Source of the DNA: Salinarimonas sp052380005
GTDB lineage: Bacteria; Pseudomonadota; Alphaproteobacteria; Rhizobiales; Beijerinckiaceae
Assembly: GCA_052380005.1 (NCBI GenBank)
Contig: JBQTCJ010000002.1
Direction: 5' to 3' (one strand)
DNA length: 64,000 nt
Shown one piece after another: positions 42,377 through 49,773 of the stretch; the first letter of the stretch is position 1; the number at the start of each line of letters is the position of its first letter. The notes under the pieces were generated by a model that did no database searches, was not told where the DNA came from, and worked only from the letters and a program-made list of their open reading frames with translations. The position numbers were made by a program, and so were the translations under genes.

Positions 42377-44686
42377 GTGACGAAGACGCGGCGTGAAGGA
42401 GACCCGGCCCTGCCGACGAGAGCCCATCCCGGCGGTCCGCGCGTTCTGCTCCGCAGGCTCCGCGAGATCATGGCGGAGCCGATCTCGACGCAGGACCGGC
42501 TCGACAGGATCGTGGTGCTGATCGCGGCCAACATGGTGGCCGAGGTCTGCTCGGTCTATGTCCTGCGCGCCGACCAGACCCTCGAGCTCTACGCCACCGA
42601 GGGCCTCAAGCGCGAGGCCGTCCACCACACGACCATGCGCGCCGACGAGGGCCTGGTGGGCCTCATCGCCCGCGAGGCGCAGCCGCTCGCGCTCTCGGAC
42701 GCGCAGACGCACCCGTCCTTCTCCTACAAGCCGGAGACGGGCGAGGAGATCTACCACGGCTTCCTCGGCGTGCCGGTGCTGCGCGCGGGCAACACGCTCG
42801 GCGTGCTCGTCGTGCAGAACCGCACGATGCGCACCTATACCGAGGAGGAGGTCGAGGCGCTCCAGACCACCGCGATGGTGCTCGCCGAGATGGTCGCCTC
42901 CGGCGAGCTCCAGGCGCTGGTCCAGCCGGGCGCCGACATCGCCGTGCGCCGGCCGCTCTACCTCCAGGGCGTGTCGCTGGCCGACGGCGTCGGGCTCGGT
43001 CACGTGGTGCTGCACGAGCCCCGCGTCGTCGTGAAGAACCTCATCGCCGAGAGCCCGGAGGCCGAGGTCGCGCGGCTCGAGACCGCGATCAAGGCGGTGC
43101 GCGTCTCGATCGACAAGCTGATCGAGCGCGGCGACGTCGGAGACGGCGGAGAGCACCGCGAGGTGCTCGAGACCGTGCGGATGTTCGCCCACGACCAGGG
43201 TTGGCTCAGGCGCATGCGCGAGGTGGTGCTCACCGGCCTCACCGCCGAGGCGGCGGTGGAGCGCGTGCAGTCCGACACCCGCGCGCGGCTCCTGCGCCAG
43301 ACCGACCCTTACCTGCGCGAGCGCCTGCACGACCTCGACGACCTCGCCAACCGCCTGCTCCACCAGCTCGTCGGGCGCGACTTCGTCGCCGCCGCCGAGG
43401 CGCTGCCGGACAACGCGATCCTCGTCGCGCGCTCGATGGGGCCGGCCGCGCTGCTCGACTACCAGCGCGCCAACCTGCGCGGCGTGGTGCTCGAGGAGGG
43501 GGGGCCGACGAGCCACGTCGCCATCGTCGCCCGCGCGCTCGGGCTCCCCGCCGTGGGCGAGGTCGAGAACGTCACCTCGCTGGTCGAGCCCGGCGACGCG
43601 ATCATCGTCGACGGCGTGGCGGGCGAGATCCAGGTGCGCCCGCGCCCGGACATCGAGGCGGCGTACGCCGAGAAGGCGCGGCTGCGCGCCAAGCGCCAGG
43701 AGCAGTACCGGGCGCTGCGCGACGTGCCGAGCGTGACGAAGGACGGCGCGGCCATCGAGCTCCAGCTCAACGCCGGGCTCCTCGTCGACCTGCCGCATCT
43801 CGAGGAGACGGGCGCGGCGGGCATCGGGCTGTTCCGCACCGAGATCCAGTTCATGGTCGCCGAGCGCATGCCCTCGACGGCCGAGCAGCAGAAGCTCTAC
43901 CAGGCGGTGCTCGAGCAGATCGGGCCCGCGACGCCCGTCGTCTTCCGCACGCTCGACATCGGGGGCGACAAGATCCTGCCCTACATGTCGCAGATCGAGG
44001 AGGAGAACCCGGCGCTCGGCTGGCGGGCGATCCGCATCGGGCTCGACCGGCCGGGGCTCCTGCGCAGCCAGATCCGCGCGTTGCTCAAGGCGAGCGCGGG
44101 CCGGCCGTGCGCGATCATGTTCCCGATGGTCGCGACGGTGGACGAGTTCGTGCGCGGGCGCGCCATCGTCGACCGCGAGACCGCCCATCTCACCCGCCAC
44201 GGCCACCCGCTGCCGACGCGAATCGAGGTCGGCGTCATGATCGAGGTGCCCTCGCTTCTCTTCCAGCTCGACGAGATCTGCCGTCGCGCGGACTTCGTCT
44301 CGGTGGGATCCAACGACCTCCTCCAGTTCCTCTTCGCGGCGGACCGCGAGAACCGCCAGGTGGCGAGCCGATACGACGCGCTCTCGGTCAACGCCCTGCG
44401 CGCGTTCCGCACCATCGTCGAGGCGGCGAAGGGAACGGCCTGCCGCGTCTCCGTCTGCGGCGAGGTGGCGAGCCGGCCGCTCGAGGCGCTCGCCCTCGTC
44501 GGGCTCGGCTATCGCACGCTGTCGATGTCGCCCGCGGCGGTGGGGCCTGTGAAGGCGGCGCTGATCGCCGCCGAGGCCGGGGCGCTCGCCGAGGTCCTGG
44601 CGCGCGAGCTCGCCCGCGCCGACGGCGACGCGTCGCTGCGCGCGACCCTTTCGGCCTTCGCGGAGGCGCGCCATATCCCGGTCTGA
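42377..44686 (+). CDS. ptsP: Phosphoenolpyruvate-protein phosphotransferase PtsP (EI-Ntr)
   Basis: First enzyme of the nitrogen-related phosphotransferase system, passing phosphate from PEP to NPr. The 769-residue protein has an N-terminal GAF domain (about 40-175), the HPr-binding helical domain (about 195-330), the phosphohistidine domain with GGPTSHVAIVARALGLPAVG (His380) and the PEP-binding barrel with GIGLFRTEIQFM, TLDIGGDK and the SVCGEVASRP segment. The GAF domain distinguishes it from the sugar-PTS enzyme I. The start is a GTG at 42377; residues 1-20 are not conserved-looking, so a later start is possible. Confidence 0.94.
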   Translation: MTKTRREGDPALPTRAHPGGPRVLLRRLREIMAEPISTQDRLDRIVVLIAANMVAEVCSVYVLRADQTLELYATEGLKREAVHHTTMRADEGLVGLIAREAQPLALSDAQTHPSFSYKPETGEEIYHGFLGVPVLRAGNTLGVLVVQNRTMRTYTEEEVEALQTTAMVLAEMVASGELQALVQPGADIAVRRPLYLQGVSLADGVGLGHVVLHEPRVVVKNLIAESPEAEVARLETAIKAVRVSIDKLIERGDVGDGGEHREVLETVRMFAHDQGWLRRMREVVLTGLTAEAAVERVQSDTRARLLRQTDPYLRERLHDLDDLANRLLHQLVGRDFVAAAEALPDNAILVARSMGPAALLDYQRANLRGVVLEEGGPTSHVAIVARALGLPAVGEVENVTSLVEPGDAIIVDGVAGEIQVRPRPDIEAAYAEKARLRAKRQEQYRALRDVPSVTKDGAAIELQLNAGLLVDLPHLEETGAAGIGLFRTEIQFMVAERMPSTAEQQKLYQAVLEQIGPATPVVFRTLDIGGDKILPYMSQIEEENPALGWRAIRIGLDRPGLLRSQIRALLKASAGRPCAIMFPMVATVDEFVRGRAIVDRETAHLTRHGHPLPTRIEVGVMIEVPSLLFQLDEICRRADFVSVGSNDLLQFLFAADRENRQVASRYDALSVNALRAFRTIVEAAKGTACRVSVCGEVASRPLEALALVGLGYRTLSMSPAAVGPVKAALIAAEAGALAEVLARELARADGDASLRATLSAFAEARHIPV

Positions 44687-44687
44687 C

Positions 44688-45770
44688 ATGACGCTCTCGC
44701 CCCCGACCGAGCGCCTCGACGCCATCGTCCAGCGCCACGCCGTCATCACCGACATGCTCGCCGCCGGTCCCGATTCGGAGACCGTCGTGGCGCTCTCGCG
44801 CGAGCTCTCCGAGCTCGACGACGTGGTGGCGGCGATCCGCGCCTGGCGCGCGGCGCAGGAGAACCTCGCGGGCATCGAGGCGCTGATCGCCGACCCCGCG
44901 ACGGACGCCGAGATGCGCACCCTCGCCCGTGAGGAGCGCGAGGAGGCGCAGGCCGCGGCCGAGGAGGCGGCGCGCGCGCTCCAGCTGATGCTGCTGCCCA
45001 GGGACGCCGCCGACGAGGGCAGCGCCATCCTCGAGGTCCGCGCCGGCACCGGCGGAGACGAGGCGGCCTTGTTCGCGGGCGATCTCTTCCGGATGTATTC
45101 CCGCTACGCCGAGATCCACGGCTGGCGCGTCTCGGCGATCTCCGCGAGCGAGGGCGCGATGGGCGGCTTCAAGGAGGTCGTCGCCGAGATCGTCGGGCGC
45201 GGCGTGTTCGCGCGGCTCAAGTTCGAGAGCGGCGTGCACCGCGTCCAGCGCGTGCCGGAGACGGAGGGTGGCGGGCGCATCCACACCTCCGCGGCGACGG
45301 TCGCCGTCCTGCCGGAAGCCGCCGACGTCGATCTCGCGCTGGACGAGGGCGACCTGCGCATCGACACGATGCGCTCGGGCGGCGCCGGCGGGCAGCACGT
45401 CAACAAGACCGAATCGGCGGTGCGAATCACCCACCTGCCGAGCGGCATCGCCGTGGTGGTCCAGGAGGAGCGCTCACAGCACAAGAACAAGGCCCGCGCC
45501 CTCCAGCTCCTGCGCGCCAGGCTCTACGACCTCGAGCGCACCCGCGCCGACGCGGCCCGCGCCGCCGATCGGAAGGCGCAGGTCGGCTCGGGGGACCGCT
45601 CGGAGCGCATCCGCACCTACAACTTCCCCCAGGGGCGCGTCACCGACCATCGCATCGGGCTCACCCTCTACAAGCTCGATGCGGTGCTCGCGGGCGAGGC
45701 CCTCGACGAGATCGTCGACGCGCTCGTCGCCGAGCACCGGGCGGCGCTGCTCGCGGAGCAGGAGGCGTGA
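44688..45770 (+). CDS. prfA: Peptide chain release factor 1
   Basis: Recognises UAA/UAG stop codons and triggers peptide release. The 360-residue protein has the release motif GGQ at 234-236 within GGAGGQHVNKTES, the codon-recognition tripeptide in the RVPETEGGGRIHTS region (PET, a variant of PxT), and the long N-terminal helical domain. It starts one base after the ptsP stop and overlaps prmC by 4 bases, so all three are translationally linked. prmC modifies the GGQ glutamine of this protein. Confidence 0.97.
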   Translation: MTLSPPTERLDAIVQRHAVITDMLAAGPDSETVVALSRELSELDDVVAAIRAWRAAQENLAGIEALIADPATDAEMRTLAREEREEAQAAAEEAARALQLMLLPRDAADEGSAILEVRAGTGGDEAALFAGDLFRMYSRYAEIHGWRVSAISASEGAMGGFKEVVAEIVGRGVFARLKFESGVHRVQRVPETEGGGRIHTSAATVAVLPEAADVDLALDEGDLRIDTMRSGGAGGQHVNKTESAVRITHLPSGIAVVVQEERSQHKNKARALQLLRARLYDLERTRADAARAADRKAQVGSGDRSERIRTYNFPQGRVTDHRIGLTLYKLDAVLAGEALDEIVDALVAEHRAALLAEQEA

Positions 45771-46654
45771 CGAGGTTCCCGGGTCCGCAGCCCGTCCTTC
45801 TCGATCCGGCCGGCACGTGCGGCGCGGCGCTCGCGGCCGTGCGGGGCGCCTTCGCGCGCGCGGGGCTCGACGAGCCGGCGCTCGACGCGCGCATCCTCGT
45901 CGCGGAGGCCGCCGGCGTGCGCCCGGGCGCGCTGCTGGCCGATCTCGAGCGCCCGCTCGGCGCGGACGCCACCGCCCGCCTCGCCGACTTCGCCGCGCGG
46001 CGGCTCGCGCGCGAGCCGGTCTGGCGCATCCTCGGCGAGGCGGAATTCTGGGGCCTGCGCTTTCGGCTCGCGCCCCAGACGCTGGTGCCGCGGCCCGACA
46101 CGGAGACGCTCGTGGAGACCGCGCTCGCGCTCGCGCCGGGACCGGCACCGCGGATTCTCGACCTCGGGACGGGCTCGGGCTGCATCCTCGTCGCGCTCCT
46201 CGCCGAGCGTCGGGACGCCTTCGGCATCGGCCTCGATCGCTCGGAGGAGGCCTGCCGAACCGCGCGGGAGAACGCGTGCGCGAACGGCGTCGGGGACCGC
46301 GCGGCGTTCGTGGTGGGGGACTGGGCGCGGGGGCTGGCGCAGAGGCCGGGCTTCGACCTCGTCGTGTCGAACCCGCCCTACATCCCCGCTGCCGACATCC
46401 CGGGGCTCGCGCGTGAGGTGCGCGCCCACGATCCGCTCCGCGCCCTCGACGGCGGGGCCGACGGGCTCGACGCCTATCGCGCCATCCTCGCGCGCGGGCG
46501 CGACATGCTGGCGCCCGGGGGCGTTCTCGCCGTGGAGGTCGGGATCGGGCAGGCGGAGCCGGTGGCGCGGCTCGGGGAGACGCACGGGCTCGTGTTCCTG
46601 CGGCTCGCCCGGGACCTCGCCGGCATCGCCCGCGTCGTCGCCTTCGGTCGCTGA
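45767..46654 (+). CDS. prmC: Release factor glutamine methyltransferase PrmC
   Basis: N5-methylates the glutamine of the GGQ motif in release factors using S-adenosylmethionine. The 295-residue protein has an N-terminal helical domain, PVWRILGEAEFWGLRF, the substrate-loop LVPRPDTETLVE, the SAM motif ILDLGTGSGCI (about 130-140) and the catalytic NPPY (202-205). It starts within the prfA stop (4-base overlap), as in most bacteria. Confidence 0.96.
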   Translation: MTRFPGPQPVLLDPAGTCGAALAAVRGAFARAGLDEPALDARILVAEAAGVRPGALLADLERPLGADATARLADFAARRLAREPVWRILGEAEFWGLRFRLAPQTLVPRPDTETLVETALALAPGPAPRILDLGTGSGCILVALLAERRDAFGIGLDRSEEACRTARENACANGVGDRAAFVVGDWARGLAQRPGFDLVVSNPPYIPAADIPGLAREVRAHDPLRALDGGADGLDAYRAILARGRDMLAPGGVLAVEVGIGQAEPVARLGETHGLVFLRLARDLAGIARVVAFGR

Positions 46655-47018
46655 ACGGCCGGCGGCGTTGCGCTTTTTCGCTTGCATTCGCGCCGTGGCG
46701 GCCCAAATAACGCTTGGCGGCGCGCACCGAAGCGTCTAGGGTGCGACCGCAATCGAGCAGATCCCAGAGCGCTGGATTCGCCGGTCCCTCGGACGGGCGA
46801 CATCGAACAGGCGGCGAAGGGGCGACACGATCACCGCCAGGACGGGGCGCCAGACGGTCCAGCGGTCACCGAACCCGACATCGAGGACGACGCGCGGCGA
46901 GAGCCGGCGGGTCGACCAGGAAGATGACGGAGGCGCGCGCCGACGACGGCTGATCCTCGTCCGCGCGCATCGCGCTCGCGTCGACGACGAGAGGCCAGGC
47001 AAGGGTCGAAGCACATCC
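46655..47018. other. Long leader/intergenic region upstream of the DUF4167 gene
   Basis: Non-coding by composition. A promoter-like pair near its start (46682-46710) would give an untranslated leader of roughly 300 bases. The leader contains several GC-rich complementary stretches that could fold, but I recognise no known riboswitch or RNA family. Confidence 0.5.
46682..46710 (+). promoter_or_regulatory. Candidate promoter for the DUF4167 gene
   Basis: TTGCAT and AAATAA are separated by exactly 17 bp, in a locally AT-richer patch directly after prmC. Confidence 0.4.
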
Positions 47019-48062
47019 ATGAGACCGAACCAGAACAGGCGCATGCGGGGCCGTAGCCGCAACAAGGGCCCCAACCCGCTCACGCGCAGCTACGAGTCCA
47101 ACGGCCCCGACGTGAAGGTCCGTGGCACCGCCCAGACCGTCGCCGACAAGTACAGCCAGCTCGCCCGCGATGCGCTGGCGAGCGGCGACCCGGTGATGGC
47201 GGAGAACTACTTCCAGCACGCCGAGCACTACTACCGCATCATCGCCGCCGCTCAGGAGCAGCTGCGCCAGCAGTACGGCTTCCCGCAGCGCGGCTACGAC
47301 GACGACGGCGACGAGGGCGACGACGACGGCGACTACCGCGGCGGCGAGCGCCTCGAGGACCTCGACCCCGCACAGCAGCCGCAGCCGAGCTTCGGCCGTG
47401 GCCCGAACCGCGACGACCGAGTTCCGCGCGATGATCGTGGCCCCCGCGATGATCGTGGCCCCCGCGATGATCGGGCTGCGCGCGACGACCGTGGCCCGCG
47501 CCAGGAGCGCCGCGACGATCGCCGCGAGCGCTTCCAGCCGCGCGACCGCCGTCCCCAGGACGGGCGAGCGCCGCAGGAGGGCCGCGGCCAGGAAGGTCGC
47601 CAGGACTTCCGCAACCAGGACTTCCGCAACCAGGGCTTCCGCGGCCAGGAGGGACGTTCCCAGGAGGGGCGTTCCCAGGAGGGGCGTCAGCAGGACTTCC
47701 GCGGCCAGGAGCCGCGCGCTCACGAGCCGCGCCAGGAGACCTTCGGCCAGGATGCCGGCGAGGCGCCGCGGGACGAGGCCCGCGACGAGGGGCGCCGTGA
47801 GCGTCCTCGCCGCGAGCGTCGCCGCCCGGAGGCCGAGGACGAGAGCGCCGCGCAGAGCCTGCCCGCCTTCGTGACGCGTCCGTCGACCCCGCCCGCGGCG
47901 CCCGTCGCCGACGAGGCGCCGGCCCCGAAGCGTACCCGCAAGGCCGCGGCGCCCATCGCGAGCGAGGTCGAGGACGCCGCGAAAGCGGACGAGAAGCCCC
48001 GCCGCCGCACGCGCCGCAAGGCGCCTGAGCCCGGCGCCGGGGATGCGGAGGCCGCGGAGTAG
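47019..48062 (+). CDS. DUF4167 protein with disordered repeat-rich tail
   Basis: A 347-residue protein. The first 90 residues form the conserved DUF4167 domain: MRPNQNRRMRGRSRNKGPNP, YESNGPDVKVRGTAQTVADK, YSQLARDALASGDPVMAENYFQHAEHYYRII. The rest is highly charged and of low complexity: an Asp/Gly patch, a run of RDDRGP units (about 130-165), then DFRNQ and RSQEG units, then a Lys/Arg-rich end. The basic N-terminus and RGR/RDR content suggest nucleic-acid binding, but the function is unknown. Conserved in alphaproteobacteria, often near prmC. The tail DNA is internally repetitive (see the repeat entry). Confidence 0.88.
   Translation: MRPNQNRRMRGRSRNKGPNPLTRSYESNGPDVKVRGTAQTVADKYSQLARDALASGDPVMAENYFQHAEHYYRIIAAAQEQLRQQYGFPQRGYDDDGDEGDDDGDYRGGERLEDLDPAQQPQPSFGRGPNRDDRVPRDDRGPRDDRGPRDDRAARDDRGPRQERRDDRRERFQPRDRRPQDGRAPQEGRGQEGRQDFRNQDFRNQGFRGQEGRSQEGRSQEGRQQDFRGQEPRAHEPRQETFGQDAGEAPRDEARDEGRRERPRRERRRPEAEDESAAQSLPAFVTRPSTPPAAPVADEAPAPKRTRKAAAPIASEVEDAAKADEKPRRRTRRKAPEPGAGDAEAAE
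47427..47700 (+). repeat. In-frame tandem repeats in the DUF4167 gene
   Basis: Two identical 18-bp units (47427-47444, 47445-47462) encode RDDRGP-type hexapeptides, with diverged copies on both sides. Further on, 15-bp units encode DFRNQ/GFRGQ (about 47605-47650) and RSQEG (about 47656-47690). Such repeats can expand or contract in steps that keep the frame. Confidence 0.85.
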
Positions 48063-48285
48063 ATCCGCGCATTCCGTCTCGTCCGGGATCGATGGGGGGC
48101 CGCGCGAGCGGCCCTTCTTCTTTTTGCGCCTGCAGCCGGCGCGGCCCGCGCAGCGACTCGCGGCGCGACGGCGTCGTTGCATCCGCCGCGCGTTCGGGCG
48201 AGCTTCGTGGCGGATGCACCGGCACCTTTCGCCTCGCGCGGCGTTCGCGCCCGCGGGGTGGGGTGCCGAACGGAAAGGACGACGC

Positions 48286-48813
48286 ATGCGCGGCTCAACG
48301 CTCTGGCTCGCGGGGCTCTTCGCGAGTACCGCTGTCGCCACCCTGGCGACCCTTCCCCTCGCCGGGCCCGCCGAGGCCGGTCCGGCCTTCAACCAGCGCT
48401 TCGAGGGAACCTGGGTGGGCGCGGGCACCGTCAAGCGTGACAGCGATCCGTCCCCGCGCCGGGTCACCTGCCGGGTGGACGGCGCCGCGGACGAGACGCG
48501 CCTCGCGCTCGACGGCAGCTGCCGGGCGATGCTGATCTTCACGCGCGCCATCGGGGCGGACCTCGCCGTCGACGGCAGCGGCACCTACCGCGGCGTCTAC
48601 ACCGGCTCGCGGGTCGGCCCGGCCCAGCTGTCCGGCAGGCTCGATGGCGACCGGATCGTGCTCGCCGTGCGCTTCCCCGAGGGTGTCGGCGGCGGGCGCC
48701 AGGAGATGACGATCGAGAACCCCGAGGGCTCCGACCGCTTCACCCTGCGCGTCACCGACGTGATCGACGGCACCCGCACCGAGATCACGAACCTCGTGTT
48801 CGAGCGCCGGTGA
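48286..48813 (+). CDS. Secreted beta-rich protein of unknown function
   Basis: A 175-residue protein with a signal peptide to about residue 31 (LAGPAEA-GP). The mature part has alternating strands typical of a small beta-barrel: FEGTWVGAGTVKRDSDPSPRRVTC, a second Cys in DGSCRAML, then GSGTYRGVYTGSRVG, DRIVLAVRFPE and EMTIENPEG. The two cysteines may pair. I do not recognise the family with certainty; lipocalin-like or DUF-type periplasmic folds are possible. A palindromic repeat element begins 12 bases after the stop and may act as a terminator. Confidence 0.72.
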   Translation: MRGSTLWLAGLFASTAVATLATLPLAGPAEAGPAFNQRFEGTWVGAGTVKRDSDPSPRRVTCRVDGAADETRLALDGSCRAMLIFTRAIGADLAVDGSGTYRGVYTGSRVGPAQLSGRLDGDRIVLAVRFPEGVGGGRQEMTIENPEGSDRFTLRVTDVIDGTRTEITNLVFERR

Positions 48814-48824
48814 CCTGCTGCCTT

Positions 48825-49009
48825 GTCACCCCGGATCGCGAAGCGGGTCCGGGGGCCAGATCCACAGGTGGTTCTCTCAGCGTGCGCGGGAGCGGGAGCG
48901 CGCGCGTCCACGAACGCTGCCGGAGGCGTCTCACGCCGCGGCGTCGGCACGCCGCTCTTCGAGGACCTGTGGCTCTGGGTCCCGGACTGCCTTCGGCATC
49001 CGGGATGAC
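48825..49009. repeat. 185-bp palindromic (MITE/REP-like) intergenic element
   Basis: Two 45-base arms (48825-48869 and 48965-49009) are inverted copies matching at 36 of 45 positions. Each begins with GTCA(C/T)CCCGGAT and ends in CCACAGGT. They flank a 95-base centre with no open frame of note. It fills the space between two convergent genes and resembles palindromic intergenic repeat families common in alphaproteobacteria. No transposase is encoded. Confidence 0.75.
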
Positions 49010-49020
49010 GACCCCCGGGA

Positions 49021-49773
49021 TCACGCCTCCGGCACGTCGCTGAAGTCGAGGCCGCCGGCGTCCGCCCAGCGGGCGAGCGTGGCGTAGAGCGCGGGGACCG
49101 ACGGCAGGCGGTGGCGGGCGCAGGTATCGCCGTCGCCGATGCGCACGGCGACGCCGCCCAGCCGGTTCACCGTGGCGAAGCCGTTCTCGTCTGTGAGGTC
49201 GTCGCCGATGAAGACCGGCTTGCGCCCGGCATAGGGCGCCTCCTCCATGAAGCGCGCGATGACCGGCCCCTTGCCCGAGACCGCGGGGAGGATCTCGCAG
49301 ACCATCTTGCCGTGCTGGATGCGGTAGTCCGCCCCCAGCCGCGCCGCGAGGTCCTCGACGAGCCCCTTGGCGCGGCCCTCCTCGGCGGGGGCCATCCGCC
49401 AGTGCACGGCGACCGAGCAGCCCTTGTCCTCGACGACGATGTTCGCGACGGGGTCGAGCGCCGCGTGCAACTGGGCGATGCCGCGGCGCAGCTCCGGATG
49501 CTCCTCGGGGCGGCAGGGATGCAGCACGCCGGCGAGCCGCCGCTCGACCCCGTGCAGGCCCGCCGCGTCGCCCTCGAAGGGCGCGAGCTTCGCGTCGAGG
49601 AAGGCGATCGGCCGGCCCGAGACGATGGCGAGCGCGCCGCCGAGCGTCCTCGCCAGCCGCTCCAGCGTGAAGGGCACGTCCGGCGCCACCGCGACGGCGT
49701 CGGGACGGTCGACGATCTCGACGAGGGTGCCGTCGAAGTCGAGGAAGAGGGCGTGGCGGTCGGGGTCGGTCAT
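49021..49773 (-). CDS. otsB: Trehalose-6-phosphate phosphatase OtsB
   Basis: Dephosphorylates trehalose 6-phosphate to trehalose. The 250-residue HAD protein has motif I LDFDGTLVEI (Asp12, Asp14), motif II IVSGRP, the OtsB-type GLHGVERRL and VEDKGCSVAVHWR segments, and motif IV GDDLTDENGF. The ATG at 49773 overlaps the end of otsA by 4 bases, so the pair is coupled. Downstream lies the palindromic element at 48825-49009. Trehalose made here is a compatible solute and stress protectant. Confidence 0.94.
   Translation of the reverse strand: MTDPDRHALFLDFDGTLVEIVDRPDAVAVAPDVPFTLERLARTLGGALAIVSGRPIAFLDAKLAPFEGDAAGLHGVERRLAGVLHPCRPEEHPELRRGIAQLHAALDPVANIVVEDKGCSVAVHWRMAPAEEGRAKGLVEDLAARLGADYRIQHGKMVCEILPAVSGKGPVIARFMEEAPYAGRKPVFIGDDLTDENGFATVNRLGGVAVRIGDGDTCARHRLPSVPALYATLARWADAGGLDFSDVPEA

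Noticed and set aside
47427..47700. Possible CRISPR or intergenic satellite
   Set aside because: The repeats are in frame inside a conserved gene and encode short peptide units.
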